Assembly (NCBI GenBank): GCA_026003015.1
Contig: BPGL01000003.1
Location: 62,001 to 126,000 of the forward strand
Length of the DNA: 64,000 nucleotides
Direction: 5' to 3'
DNA from: Actinomycetota bacterium
GTDB taxonomy: Bacteria > Actinomycetota > UBA4738 > HRBIN12
Below, piece after piece: positions 36,304-44,803 of the stretch (its first letter is position 1; each line of letters starts with the position of its first letter). The notes under the pieces are model-generated. The model saw nothing but the letters and a program-made list of their open reading frames with translations, was not told the DNA's origin and made no database searches. The position numbers and the translations under genes were made by a program.

Positions 36304-37371
36304 CTAGGCTGGCCGGCGATGCGGGAGCACGCGGGTCTGTCGCTCACGATCGCCGGGATCATCGCGCTCGGCGCGACGCTCGTCGGAGCGCTCGTCGTCG
36401 TCCTCATCTGGACCGCCCTCACGGTGTACGCGGTCGTCCGATGGGCGGGAACGCCCGACGACCCCAGCCCCACGACCGTGCTCCTCGTGATCGTCGGGGT
36501 CGTCACGGCCCTCGCGCTCGCCCTCGGGCTCGCGGTCGCCGCCCTCGGGCGCTCGCTCGCGGCGCCCCGGAGCCGCCGCCCGGACCCCTGAGGGCTCCGC
36601 GGCGGCACGCGCCCACCATCGCCCGTTGCTTCGCCCCACCTCGATCGGGATCCCGAAGCACGCCGACAGCGTCTCGGAGACCAGAACCCCTGCCACCGGG
36701 CCGGCGTCGAGGACGCGCCCGTCGCGCACGAGGGCGGCGTGCGTGACCACGCGGGGGATCTCCTCGACGTGGTGCACGGCGAGCACGGTCGCGCTGCGGT
36801 GGCTCGCGGCGGACTCGACCGCGCGGATGAGCAGCTCACGGGCGGGCAGGTCGAGCCCGGCGGCCGGCTCGTCGAGCAGGAGGAGCTCGGGGTCGGCGAC
36901 GAGCGCCCGCGCGATCAGGACCCGCTGCCGCTCGCCCGACGAGCAGTCGCTGAACGGCCGGCGGGCCAGCTCGGCGCAGCCGACGAGCTCGAGCAGCGCC
37001 CGGGCGCGGCGCCGATCCGCCGGCGTCGGCTCCTGGAGCCAGGGCTCCAGCGCCCCGGTCGCCCCCGTCACGACGAGCTCCTCCACCAGGATCGAGGGAC
37101 GGATCCGGTCGGCGAGCACGTGCGAGACGTGACCGATCCGGCGGCGGAGGCGACGGACGTCGACCCGACCGAGGCGTTCGCCGAGTACCCACACCTCGCC
37201 TCGGGACGGCTGACGCCGCGCGCCGGCGAGCTCGAGCAGCGTGGTCTTGCCGCCGCCGTTCGGCCCGAGCACGACCCAGTGCTCCCCGCGCCCGACGACG
37301 AGGTCCACCGGCCCGAGGATCCGGCGGCCGCCGATCGTCACCTCGGCGCCACGAAGGGCGAGGGCCTCCAC
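36304..37371 (-). CDS. ABC transporter ATP-binding protein
   Basis: The first 255 residues are a standard ABC ATPase: Walker A (GPNGGGKTT), signature CSSGERQRVLIARAL, Walker B (LLLLDEPAAGLDL) and the H-loop (LAVHHVEEIPR). No permease gene is adjacent. It resembles the ModF/YlmA-type stand-alone ATPases with an EEIP-H-loop. The frame continues ~100 residues in low-complexity charged sequence antisense to the small membrane gene at 36319; the real protein probably ends near residue 265. Confidence 0.75.
   Translation of the reverse strand: MEALALRGAEVTIGGRRILGPVDLVVGRGEHWVVLGPNGGGKTTLLELAGARRQPSRGEVWVLGERLGRVDVRRLRRRIGHVSHVLADRIRPSILVEELVVTGATGALEPWLQEPTPADRRRARALLELVGCAELARRPFSDCSSGERQRVLIARALVADPELLLLDEPAAGLDLPARELLIRAVESAASHRSATVLAVHHVEEIPRVVTHAALVRDGRVLDAGPVAGVLVSETLSACFGIPIEVGRSNGRWWARAAAEPSGVRAAAPGRRERAPEGGDREPEGEREGRDDPDDHEEHGRGAGVVGRSRPSDDRVHREGGPDEDDDERSDERRAERDDPGDRERQTRVLPHRRPA
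36319..36591 (+). CDS. Small two-helix membrane protein, antisense to ABC gene tail
   Basis: A 90-residue protein with two long membrane helices (about 8-40 and 50-78) joined by RWAGTPDDPSP. TAGGCT lies eight bases before the ATG, resembling other starts here. It is entirely antisense to the run-on C-terminus of the ABC ATPase gene, so one of the two frames in 36304-36591 is not used as drawn. The hydrophobic pattern favours this one as real. Confidence 0.5.
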   Translation: MREHAGLSLTIAGIIALGATLVGALVVVLIWTALTVYAVVRWAGTPDDPSPTTVLLVIVGVVTALALALGLAVAALGRSLAAPRSRRPDP

Positions 37372-37491
37372 GCCGGGGGACGCTATCAGCGGGACCCGGC
37401 GCCGTGTGTGTGGAAATCCCGTGACGGTCGTCCGTGCACCCGCCGGTTCCCGTTCCCCCGCAAGACGCCCAGCCGGTACGCTCCCCTCGGC

Positions 37492-39204
37492 ATGCGCACC
37501 CAGGCATCCCGAGCTGCGGACCTCGACCCGAGCACCCGACGGATCCTGTGGGCGTCGGGGGGCGCGATGCTGTTCGTCGCGGTCGTGGCCGCGACCCCGG
37601 GCTCTCCGTTCCTCGCGGTCCTGCCCGTGGGCTACGAGCCGAGTGGCCCCCTGCGGTGGGTGTCGAACCTGCTGGGCCTCGACCGGCTGAGCGTCGCGTG
37701 GCTCCTCCTCGTCGGGCTCCTGGCGACCGCGGCCGCTGCAGCGGGGTTCGTCCTCGTCCTTCGCGAGGCCTGGCGGGGGCGCCTACCCCTGCGCACGGTC
37801 CTGGCCCTCGCCGCCGCCTACCACGCCGCGGTCCTGATGCTCCCGCTGCTGTTCTCGCGCGACGTGTACAGCTACGCCTACTACGGGCGGATCTTCAGCA
37901 CGTATGGGGACAACCCCTACGTGTTCGTCCCGAACGACTACCCGCTGAACTCCCTGTTCGACCTCACGTGGCCGGGCTGGCGCGCGACGCCCTCGGTCTA
38001 CGGGCCGCTGTTCACGTGGGTCTCGGCCCTGCTCACGAGCACGGTCAAGAGCATCCCCAGCCTCATCACCGGCTTCCAGGTCCTGGCGGCCGCCGCGAGC
38101 CTCGCGACCGCCTGGCTCGTCGCGCGCACGGCGCGGCGCATCCGCCCCGAGCGGGCGGTGTTCGCCGCCGCCATCGTCGGGCTCAACCCCATCGTGGTGT
38201 TCCACGTGGTCGGCGGCGGCCACAACGACAGCCTCGTGGCCCTGTTCGTGGCCCTGGCCGTTGCGTCGCTGTTCGCCGGGCGACGGCTCGCGGCCGCGAT
38301 CGCCCTCGCGCTCGGGATGGCCGTCAAGGCGACGGCCGCGGTGCCCCTCGTCCTGCTCGTCGTCGCGGCCGTCGCGGCCGCGCCGCCGGGGCGGCGGCGC
38401 CGCGAGCTCGCGATCTTGGGCGGCGCCGTCGCCGGGCTGTGGCTCTTGCTCGCGTGGCCGTTCCTGCAGGGCACGAACCCGACGCTCGGCCTGCTCGACG
38501 TCGCCGGCAACGATTCGTGGATGGCCCCGGGCCAGCTCGTCCTGCACCTGGCCTCCGCGCTGGGACGCCTCCTGAACGGGCCGGCCGGCGCTGAGGTCGG
38601 CGCGCTCATCGCTCGGGTCGGCCTGTACGGCATGTCCGCCGCCTGCGTCGGCCTGATCGCCCGCGAGATCTGGCGACGACCCGAGGCGCGCACCCCCGCG
38701 GCGCTCGCTGCGGCGTGGGGCTGGGCGCTGCTCGTGGTGATCCTGCCCTCCCCGGTGCTGTTCACCTGGTACCTCGTGTGGGCGTTCCCGCTCGCCTGGC
38801 TCCTGCCGAAGGCGCCTCGCCGCGGCCTCGTGCTGCTGTCGACGTTCTTCATCGTCACCCACCTCGTCACCGAGTCCGCGCGCCTGCCGGAGTTCATGCA
38901 GCAGTTGCGGTTCCCCTTCGGGCACCCGATCGCGATCGCCGTGCTCGTGTGGATCGGACGCGATTTCTGGCTGCGCGTGCGTTCCGGGACGCTCCTGCAC
39001 GTCGAGACGCCGGGGCGCGCCTTCGCCGACGTGCTCGAGGCCCCGGCGGCGCCGCGCGCCCTCAGGCCCGTGCCGAGCCTCGGACCCGAGCTCGTCCCGT
39101 CCGCGGCGGTGAGCGAGCCCGCGGTGCGCAGGGGCGCCGGCGGCCGTCCCCGCACGACCCTCGAGCGGATCGCGGCCAGCCACACGATGCGCCGCCTCAT
39201 GTGA
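37492..39204 (+). CDS. GT-C polyprenol-phosphate mannosyltransferase-like protein (DUF2029/MptB type)
   Basis: A 570-residue membrane glycosyltransferase, paralogue of the product of 33700-35334. Shared segments include LLFSRDVYSYAYYGRIFSTYG, GLNPIVVFHVVGGGHNDS and WYLVWAFPLAWLLP. The loop aspartate after the first helices is the expected catalytic site. A ~90-residue cytosolic tail follows the last helix. TACGCT lies nine bases before the ATG. It probably elongates a mannan chain of the cell envelope on the outer membrane face of the plasma membrane. Confidence 0.8.
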   Translation: MRTQASRAADLDPSTRRILWASGGAMLFVAVVAATPGSPFLAVLPVGYEPSGPLRWVSNLLGLDRLSVAWLLLVGLLATAAAAAGFVLVLREAWRGRLPLRTVLALAAAYHAAVLMLPLLFSRDVYSYAYYGRIFSTYGDNPYVFVPNDYPLNSLFDLTWPGWRATPSVYGPLFTWVSALLTSTVKSIPSLITGFQVLAAAASLATAWLVARTARRIRPERAVFAAAIVGLNPIVVFHVVGGGHNDSLVALFVALAVASLFAGRRLAAAIALALGMAVKATAAVPLVLLVVAAVAAAPPGRRRRELAILGGAVAGLWLLLAWPFLQGTNPTLGLLDVAGNDSWMAPGQLVLHLASALGRLLNGPAGAEVGALIARVGLYGMSAACVGLIAREIWRRPEARTPAALAAAWGWALLVVILPSPVLFTWYLVWAFPLAWLLPKAPRRGLVLLSTFFIVTHLVTESARLPEFMQQLRFPFGHPIAIAVLVWIGRDFWLRVRSGTLLHVETPGRAFADVLEAPAAPRALRPVPSLGPELVPSAAVSEPAVRRGAGGRPRTTLERIAASHTMRRLM

Positions 39205-39215
39205 CCTGAGGTCAC
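39201..39215 (+). terminator. Palindromic hairpin at the glycosyltransferase stop
   Basis: GTGACC-TGA-GGTCAC is a perfect inverted repeat that includes the gene's stop codon. It may end transcription before the corrinoid operon or serve as an operator for it; both are inferences from symmetry alone. Confidence 0.35.
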
Positions 39216-39324
39216 AGCACGCCCGTCGTCACCCGTTCCCCGGCGGGAGGTGCCTCCGTATCATCGGGCCATCGCGTCGCGCGCCCAGACCTGACCGGCA
39301 GTCATCTCTAGGAGGCGTCCCCGG

Positions 39325-39978
39325 GTGGCCCACGACCTCGAGATCTTGCAGCAGGCCCTGATCGCCGCCGACCCCGGCGAGGCGCTGGCGGCGACCGAGC
39401 GGCTGCTCGCGGCTGGGGTCGCTCCCACGACGATCCTCGAGGAGGGGATGGCCGCCGCGATGTTCGAGCTCGGCGAGCGCTGGAAGCGCGGCGAGGCGTT
39501 CCTGCCCGAGGTGGTTGCCAGCGCCGAGGTGTTCAAACGCTGCAACGAGCTCGTCGAACCGGCGCTGCTCGCCACCCGCGACCCCGACGCCGAAGCCAAC
39601 GCCCTGGTGGTCCTCGCGACCGTGAAGGGGGACCTGCACGACCTCGGCAAGAACATGGTGGCCGCGATGCTGCGCACGAGCGGGTTCGACGTCCTTGACC
39701 TCGGAAAGGACGTGAGCGCCGACCGCATCGTGGAGGTGGTTCGCGAGCAGGCCCCCCAGATCGTCGGCCTGTCGGCCCTGCTCACGACGACCGTGCCGTA
39801 CCAGGAGACCGTGATCCGCCGCCTGGAGGACGCGGGGCTGCGCGATGCCGTGAAGGTGATGGTCGGCGGCGCTCCGGTCACCCCGGAGTGGGCCGAGCGG
39901 ATCGGCGCCGACGGCTACGCGAACAACGCCCCCGAGGCCGTCGAGATCGCCCGGAAGCTCGTCGGAGCCCCCCAGTGA
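39325..39978 (+). CDS. Corrinoid protein of a methyltransferase system
   Basis: A 217-residue cobalamin-binding protein of the MtbC/MttC type. Residues 1-85 are the helical cap (LLAAGVAPTTILEEGM), and residues 90-215 the Rossmann-like B12 domain with the DxHxxG motif (Asp103-x-His105-x-x-Gly108) that supplies the lower axial histidine, then GLSALLTTTVPY and VMVGGAPVT. It carries the methyl group between MttB-type and pterin methyltransferases. GTG 39325 follows AGGAGG at nine bases. It is the first of five genes with overlapping ends. Confidence 0.9.
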   Translation: MAHDLEILQQALIAADPGEALAATERLLAAGVAPTTILEEGMAAAMFELGERWKRGEAFLPEVVASAEVFKRCNELVEPALLATRDPDAEANALVVLATVKGDLHDLGKNMVAAMLRTSGFDVLDLGKDVSADRIVEVVREQAPQIVGLSALLTTTVPYQETVIRRLEDAGLRDAVKVMVGGAPVTPEWAERIGADGYANNAPEAVEIARKLVGAPQ

Positions 39979-40844
39979 GCCTTCCCCGCACCCGCCTCGA
40001 GGGCCCCGGCGGCGAGGTCGTGATCGCCGACGACGAGCCCTTCGTGCTCATCGGCGAGCGGATCAACCCGACCGGACGCCGCCGGCTGACCGAGGAGCTG
40101 ATCGCGGGCGACATGACGACGGTCCGAGACGACGCGCGCCGCCAGGTCGAGGCCGGGGCACGGGTCCTCGACCTCAACGCCGGCATCCCCGGGTTCGACG
40201 AGCCGGCGATGCTGGCCGCGGTCGTCCGGGCCGTGCGCGAGGTCGTCGACGTGCCGCTGTGCATCGATTCGTCGACGCCCGAGGCCCTCGAAGCCGCGGT
40301 GCCGCTGGCCGAGGGCAAGGTGTTGATCAACTCGGTCACGGCCGAGGAGCGCTCGCTCGAACGCCTCCTGCCGCTCGTCGCTCGCTTCGGCGCGGCGGTG
40401 ATCGGGATGGCCAACGATGAGCAGGGGATCTCCATGGACCCCGAGCGACGCCTCGCCGCCGCCCGCCGGATCGTGGAGGCGGCGGCCGACCACGGCATCG
40501 ACCGCGCGGACGTCATCATCGACCCGCTCACGATGCCGGTCGGCGCCGCGTCCGACGCGGCCACGTCCCTTCTCGCCACCGTCCGCCTCGTCCGGGAGGA
40601 GCTGGGCGTGAACGTCTCCTGCGGCGCGTCGAACGTTTCGTTCGGGATGCCGGCACGCCCCGAGATCGACGCCGCCTTCCTCGCGATCGCGATCGCCGCT
40701 GGGATGAACGCAGCGATCGCGAACCCGCTGCACCGGGAGGTGCGGAAGGCCGTCCTGGCGACCGACGTGCTGCTCGGCCGCGACCCCGCGGGCGCCCGCT
40801 GGATCGCCGACCACCGTGCGGAGGCGGCCGCCCGGGGCGGGTGA
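39975..40844 (+). CDS. Methyltetrahydrofolate:corrinoid methyltransferase
   Basis: A 289-residue TIM-barrel enzyme of the pterin-binding family (AcsE/MtgA/MtvA type). Conserved features are GERINPTGRRR, LDLNAGIPG, CIDSSTPEALEAA, LINSVT, and the DPL region (IIDPLTMPVG). It is expected to move methyl from methyl-cobalamin to tetrahydrofolate, or back. Its GTG overlaps the corrinoid protein stop (GTGA). Because the pathway's MttB homologue is also present, tetrahydrofolate is the likely methyl acceptor in vivo. Confidence 0.85.
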   Translation: MSLPRTRLEGPGGEVVIADDEPFVLIGERINPTGRRRLTEELIAGDMTTVRDDARRQVEAGARVLDLNAGIPGFDEPAMLAAVVRAVREVVDVPLCIDSSTPEALEAAVPLAEGKVLINSVTAEERSLERLLPLVARFGAAVIGMANDEQGISMDPERRLAAARRIVEAAADHGIDRADVIIDPLTMPVGAASDAATSLLATVRLVREELGVNVSCGASNVSFGMPARPEIDAAFLAIAIAAGMNAAIANPLHREVRKAVLATDVLLGRDPAGARWIADHRAEAAARGG

Positions 40845-40851
40845 TCGGATC

Positions 40852-42702
40852 GTGCGCAGGCACCGGGTCACCTACCTGCCCTCCGGAACGGTCGCGACCG
40901 TGCCCGCGGGAACCTCGGTCTTCGACGCCGCGCACTGGGCCGGCCTGCCGATCGAGTCCACGTGCGGAGGCCGAGGGACGTGCGGGACCTGCCGCGTTCG
41001 GGTCCTCGAAGGGGCGTCCGAGCCCACCCCGGCCGACCACCGCCACCTCGCCGACGGGCTGGCCGCCGGCTGGCGTCTGGCCTGCCGGTGCGTCGTCGCG
41101 TCCGACCTGGTCGTCGAGGTGCCGCGGCTCCAGCGCACGCCGCGCGCCGCCACGATGGGGGTCGGCCGCGTCGTGCTTCTCGAGCCCAACGTGCGGGCCC
41201 ACCGGCTCGACCTCGCGCCCCCGTCCCTGGACGACCCGCGCAGCCACCTCGCCCGCGTACGCGACGCGCTGGCCGCCGGCCCCGGACTCGAGGTCACGGT
41301 CGAGCCGACCGTGCTCGCCGAGCTCGAGGTGGCGATCGGCGAGCGCGCCGGGGCCGTGACGACCGTCGTCGTCGGGGACCGGCTCGTTCGCGTGGTGCCG
41401 GAGGGCGAGCGGGCGCGGACCTTCGGTGTGGCGATCGACCTGGGCACCACGACGGTCGTCGCGACGCTCGTGGATCTGGCCACCGGTGTCGTCGCGGCCG
41501 TGGCCACCGAGATCAACCACCAGGCGGTCCACGGCGCCGACGTGATCGCACGGATGGGCTACGCGATGGCCGAGGCCGACGGCCTGGACCGGCTGCGCTC
41601 CGAGGCGCTCGAGACGATCGACCTCGTGATCGCCCGGGTGCTCGCCGAGGCCGACGTGCGGCCCGACGAGGTCTACGAGGCGATCGTCGTCGGCAACGCC
41701 GCCATGCTCCACCTGCTCGTTGGAGCTCACCCGCGTTCGATCGCGGTCGCGCCGTTCGTCGCGTCGTTCCTCGAGCCTCAGGACCTCGCCGCCCGCGACC
41801 TCGGCGTGCGGATCCACCCGGCGGGGCGCGTCGTCCTCCTGCCCTCGCTCGGGGCCTACGTCGGGGCCGACATCGTCGCCGACGTCCTGGCCACCGGCCT
41901 GGCGCGGGGTCCCGAGCGCACGCTCCTCGTCGACGTCGGCACGAACGGCGAGATCGTGTGCGGCAACGTCGAGCGCGCCGCCGCGACGGCCGCGCCGGCG
42001 GGCCCCGCGTTCGAGGGAGGTCAGATCCTGCACGGGATGCGGGCCACCGAAGGGGCCATCGAGGGCGTCGATCTCACCGGTGGCCGCGTGACCCTCCAGG
42101 TGATCGGCGACGTCCGGCCGACCGGGATCTGCGGTTCGGGGCTGATCGACGCCGTGGCGCAGCTTCGCCTCGTCGGTCTCCTCGACGAGCGCGGGGGCCT
42201 GCTGAGCCGCGAGGAGGCGCTCGCGACACGGCATCCGCTCGCCGATCACCTCGTCGAGGCCCGGGGGGTTCGGGCGTTCGAGCTCGCCCCCGGCGTGGTC
42301 CTGACCCAGCTCGACATCCGGGAGCTCCAGTCGGCGAAGGGCGCGATCGCGACGGGGATCGAGGTCGTGCTCGACGTGCTGGGGCTCGGACCCCACGAGC
42401 TCGACCGCATCCTGCTCGCGGGCTCGTTCGGCACGTACATCCACCCCGAGAGCGCCCGGATCATCGGGCTGGTTCCCCCGGTGCCGGTCCAGCGCATCTC
42501 GGCGGTCGGCAACGCGGCGAGCGAGGGTGCGAAGATGGCCCTGCTGTCGTTCCGGGAGCGGGAGGTCGCATCCCAGCTCCCCGCGAGGATCGGATACGTG
42601 GAGCTCTCGGGTCGCACCGACTTCAACGAGCGGTTCCTGCGGAACCTCGCGTTCCCACGGCTCCCCCTCGCCCAGGCGCCCGCGGCGGAGGTGGCCTCGT
42701 GA
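40852..42702 (+). CDS. RamA-like corrinoid activation protein (ferredoxin + ASKHA domains)
   Basis: A 616-residue protein. Residues 1-90 are a plant-type [2Fe-2S] ferredoxin domain with Cys38, Cys44, Cys47 and a Cys in LACRC (78/80). The rest is the DUF4445 ASKHA ATPase core: AIDLGTTTVVATLVDLATG, VGNAAMLHLLVG, LLVDVGTNGEIV, GGQILHGMRATEGAI, GSGLIDAVAQL. Proteins of this layout reduce oxidised Co(II) corrinoid proteins to Co(I) using ATP. That matches the corrinoid protein encoded two genes upstream. Start is GTG 40852, eight bases after the methyltransferase stop. Confidence 0.88.
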   Translation: MRRHRVTYLPSGTVATVPAGTSVFDAAHWAGLPIESTCGGRGTCGTCRVRVLEGASEPTPADHRHLADGLAAGWRLACRCVVASDLVVEVPRLQRTPRAATMGVGRVVLLEPNVRAHRLDLAPPSLDDPRSHLARVRDALAAGPGLEVTVEPTVLAELEVAIGERAGAVTTVVVGDRLVRVVPEGERARTFGVAIDLGTTTVVATLVDLATGVVAAVATEINHQAVHGADVIARMGYAMAEADGLDRLRSEALETIDLVIARVLAEADVRPDEVYEAIVVGNAAMLHLLVGAHPRSIAVAPFVASFLEPQDLAARDLGVRIHPAGRVVLLPSLGAYVGADIVADVLATGLARGPERTLLVDVGTNGEIVCGNVERAAATAAPAGPAFEGGQILHGMRATEGAIEGVDLTGGRVTLQVIGDVRPTGICGSGLIDAVAQLRLVGLLDERGGLLSREEALATRHPLADHLVEARGVRAFELAPGVVLTQLDIRELQSAKGAIATGIEVVLDVLGLGPHELDRILLAGSFGTYIHPESARIIGLVPPVPVQRISAVGNAASEGAKMALLSFREREVASQLPARIGYVELSGRTDFNERFLRNLAFPRLPLAQAPAAEVAS

Positions 42703-43310
42703 CGCGCACGGGCGCCCGAACGGCCCTGATCGCCTGCGGCGCGGTGGCCCGAGACGTCGCCGCCCTCGTGGAGGCACGCGGCTGGTCGGCGGACGTGCAC
42801 GGGATCTCCAGCGACCTGCACATGACCCCGCTGGACATCGCGCCGGCCGTCGAGGAGAAGATCCGGCGGCTGCTCCCCGACTACGAGCGGGTGATCGTCG
42901 TCTACGGGGACTGCGGAACGGGCGGGCGGCTCGACGAGGTCCTCGCTCGCTACCCGGCGGTTCGACCTGCCGGCGCGCACTGCTTCCAGTGGTACGCAGG
43001 CGAGCTGTTCGAGCGGTTCCGCGACGAGATCGGGATCTACTTCCTCACCGACTGGCTCGTCGACAACTGGGAGCGAGCGGTGATCAAGGGACTCGGGCTC
43101 GACCGGTTCCCCTGGCTCAAGGACACCTACTTCCAACACCTCGAGCGGATCCTGTACGTCCGCCAGCATCCCGACGAGCTCCGAGAGGTCAAGGCCCGCG
43201 AGATCGCGGCGTGGATCGGCCGGCCGCTCGAGGTCCACGACCTCGGGATCCGTCCGCTCGAAGCCCTCATCGCCCCGCTGCTCGAGGAGGCCGACGGTGT
43301 TCGACCGTGA
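42699..43310 (+). CDS. DUF1638 protein of the corrinoid operon
   Basis: A 203-residue DUF1638 protein. Several cysteines and histidines are in conserved positions (LIACGAVARD, VVYGDCGTGG, AHCFQWYAGE), which suggests a metal or iron-sulfur site. Genes of this family lie next to methylamine methyltransferase genes in methanogens and bacteria, but the function is unknown. The GTG overlaps the RamA-like stop, and its end overlaps the MttB start by 14 bases, so it is an integral part of the operon. Confidence 0.82.
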   Translation: MTRTGARTALIACGAVARDVAALVEARGWSADVHGISSDLHMTPLDIAPAVEEKIRRLLPDYERVIVVYGDCGTGGRLDEVLARYPAVRPAGAHCFQWYAGELFERFRDEIGIYFLTDWLVDNWERAVIKGLGLDRFPWLKDTYFQHLERILYVRQHPDELREVKAREIAAWIGRPLEVHDLGIRPLEALIAPLLEEADGVRP

Positions 43311-44751
43311 CCGCCCGCTGCGAGTGCTCTCGCCCGAGCAGGAGGAGCTCGTGCACGAGCAGGCGATGCGCATCCTCGAGGAGATCGGAACCGACGTGCT
43401 GCACGAGCGGGCACGGGCGCTGCTCGCCGAGGCGGGATGCCGTGTCGACGGCGTGCGGGTGCGCTGGGACCGAGGCTTCGTGATGGAGCGGATCCAGAGC
43501 GCTCCATCCTCGTTCACGCTGCGCGCGCGCAACCCCGACCGGTCGGTCACGGTCGGTGGGCCCGGCGGCGACACCGTCCTGATGAACGTCGGGGGGCCGC
43601 CGTTCGCGAGCGACCTGGACGCCGGGCGTCGCGGCGGCACGCTCGCCGACCACGACCTCCTCGTGAAGCTGACCCACGCGGCGCCGGTCCTCAACTGCGT
43701 GCAGACCGGCGCGGTGGAGGCGACCGACCTGCCGATCGCTTGGCGGCACCTCGAGATGGAGTACTCGACGGTCCGCTGGTCCGACGAGCCCTACACGACC
43801 TACGGCACGAGCGGGCCGCGCGCGCGCGACGGGATCCGGATCGCCGAGATCGTGTTCGGCGGTTCGCTCGGTCCCGACCCCGTCCTCATGGGCATCGTGA
43901 ACCCGAACAGCCCGCTCGTCTGGGACGCTCGGATGACCGACGCCCTGCTCGTGTGGGCCGAGGCCGCCCAGGCGATCGTCGTCACGCCGTTCCTGCTGGC
44001 CGGCGCGACCGCCCCGGTGTCGCTCGCCGGCGGCCTCGCCCAACAGGTCGCGGAGTGCCTGTCGGGGGTGGCGCTCGCCCAGCTCGTACGGCCCGGCGTC
44101 CCGTGCCTGTACGGGTCGTTCTTCACCGTCACCGACATGCGGACCGGGTCACCCGCCTTCGGCACGCCGGAGGGGGTACTCGCCGTGCTCGCCGGCGCAC
44201 AGCTCGCCCGCCGCTACCGACTGCCGTACCGCGGTGGCGGCGGGCTCGCGTCGGCCAACGCGGTCGACGCCCAGGCCGCCGCCGAGACGGCCATGATGCT
44301 GTGGGCGACGTTCCTCGCCGGGACCGACGTGGTGCTGCACGCGGCGGGATGGCTCGAAGGAGGACTCACCGCATCGCTCGAGAAGTTCGCCCTGGACGTC
44401 GAGCTGCTCGACGGGTTCGTTCGCCAGCGTGCGGGGATCTCGTTCTCCGAGGAGGAGCTCGCGTTCGACGCGATCGCCGAGACGGGGCCCGGTGGGCTCT
44501 GGCTCGCCTCGCCGCACACCCGCGCGCACTTCAAGGAGTGGCTCACGATGTCTCCCCTGTTCGGGACCGCCGACTTCGCGAGCTGGGAGGCGATGGGCCG
44601 CCCCAGCGCGGAGCAGGCGGCCAACGCCCGCTGGAAGGAGCTGCTCGCCAGCTACGAGGACCCCGGGATCGACCCCGCGATCGACGAGGAGCTGCGTGCC
44701 TTCATCGAGCAGCGCAAGCTCGACCCGCCTGATCCGGCCGAGGAGGCTTGA
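43297..44751 (+). CDS. MttB-family methyltransferase, non-pyrrolysine
   Basis: A 484-residue member of the trimethylamine methyltransferase superfamily. Conserved segments include RILEEIGTDVLH, NSPLVWDARMTDALL, ATAPVSLAGGLAQQVAECL and GGGGLASANAVDAQAA. No in-frame TAG occurs, so it lacks pyrrolysine and falls with MtgB/MtpB/MtcB-type enzymes, which demethylate glycine betaine, proline betaine or carnitine. The substrate here cannot be assigned. It is last in the corrinoid operon and would deliver the methyl group to the corrinoid protein. Confidence 0.87.
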   Translation: MFDRDRPLRVLSPEQEELVHEQAMRILEEIGTDVLHERARALLAEAGCRVDGVRVRWDRGFVMERIQSAPSSFTLRARNPDRSVTVGGPGGDTVLMNVGGPPFASDLDAGRRGGTLADHDLLVKLTHAAPVLNCVQTGAVEATDLPIAWRHLEMEYSTVRWSDEPYTTYGTSGPRARDGIRIAEIVFGGSLGPDPVLMGIVNPNSPLVWDARMTDALLVWAEAAQAIVVTPFLLAGATAPVSLAGGLAQQVAECLSGVALAQLVRPGVPCLYGSFFTVTDMRTGSPAFGTPEGVLAVLAGAQLARRYRLPYRGGGGLASANAVDAQAAAETAMMLWATFLAGTDVVLHAAGWLEGGLTASLEKFALDVELLDGFVRQRAGISFSEEELAFDAIAETGPGGLWLASPHTRAHFKEWLTMSPLFGTADFASWEAMGRPSAEQAANARWKELLASYEDPGIDPAIDEELRAFIEQRKLDPPDPAEEA

Positions 44752-44803
44752 GGGCGACGGAGGATCCCGGTCCCACGCTCAAGGATCCGACCTTCGGGTG
44801 CCG

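Noticed and set aside
39205..39324. Cobalamin riboswitch before the corrinoid operon
   Set aside because: The 120-base leader is too short and shows no B12-box-like sequence; only a weak -10 (TATCAT) and a ribosome site are visible.
43297..44751. Possible pyrrolysine in the MttB homologue
   Set aside because: No in-frame TAG interrupts the gene, and it reads through at normal length.
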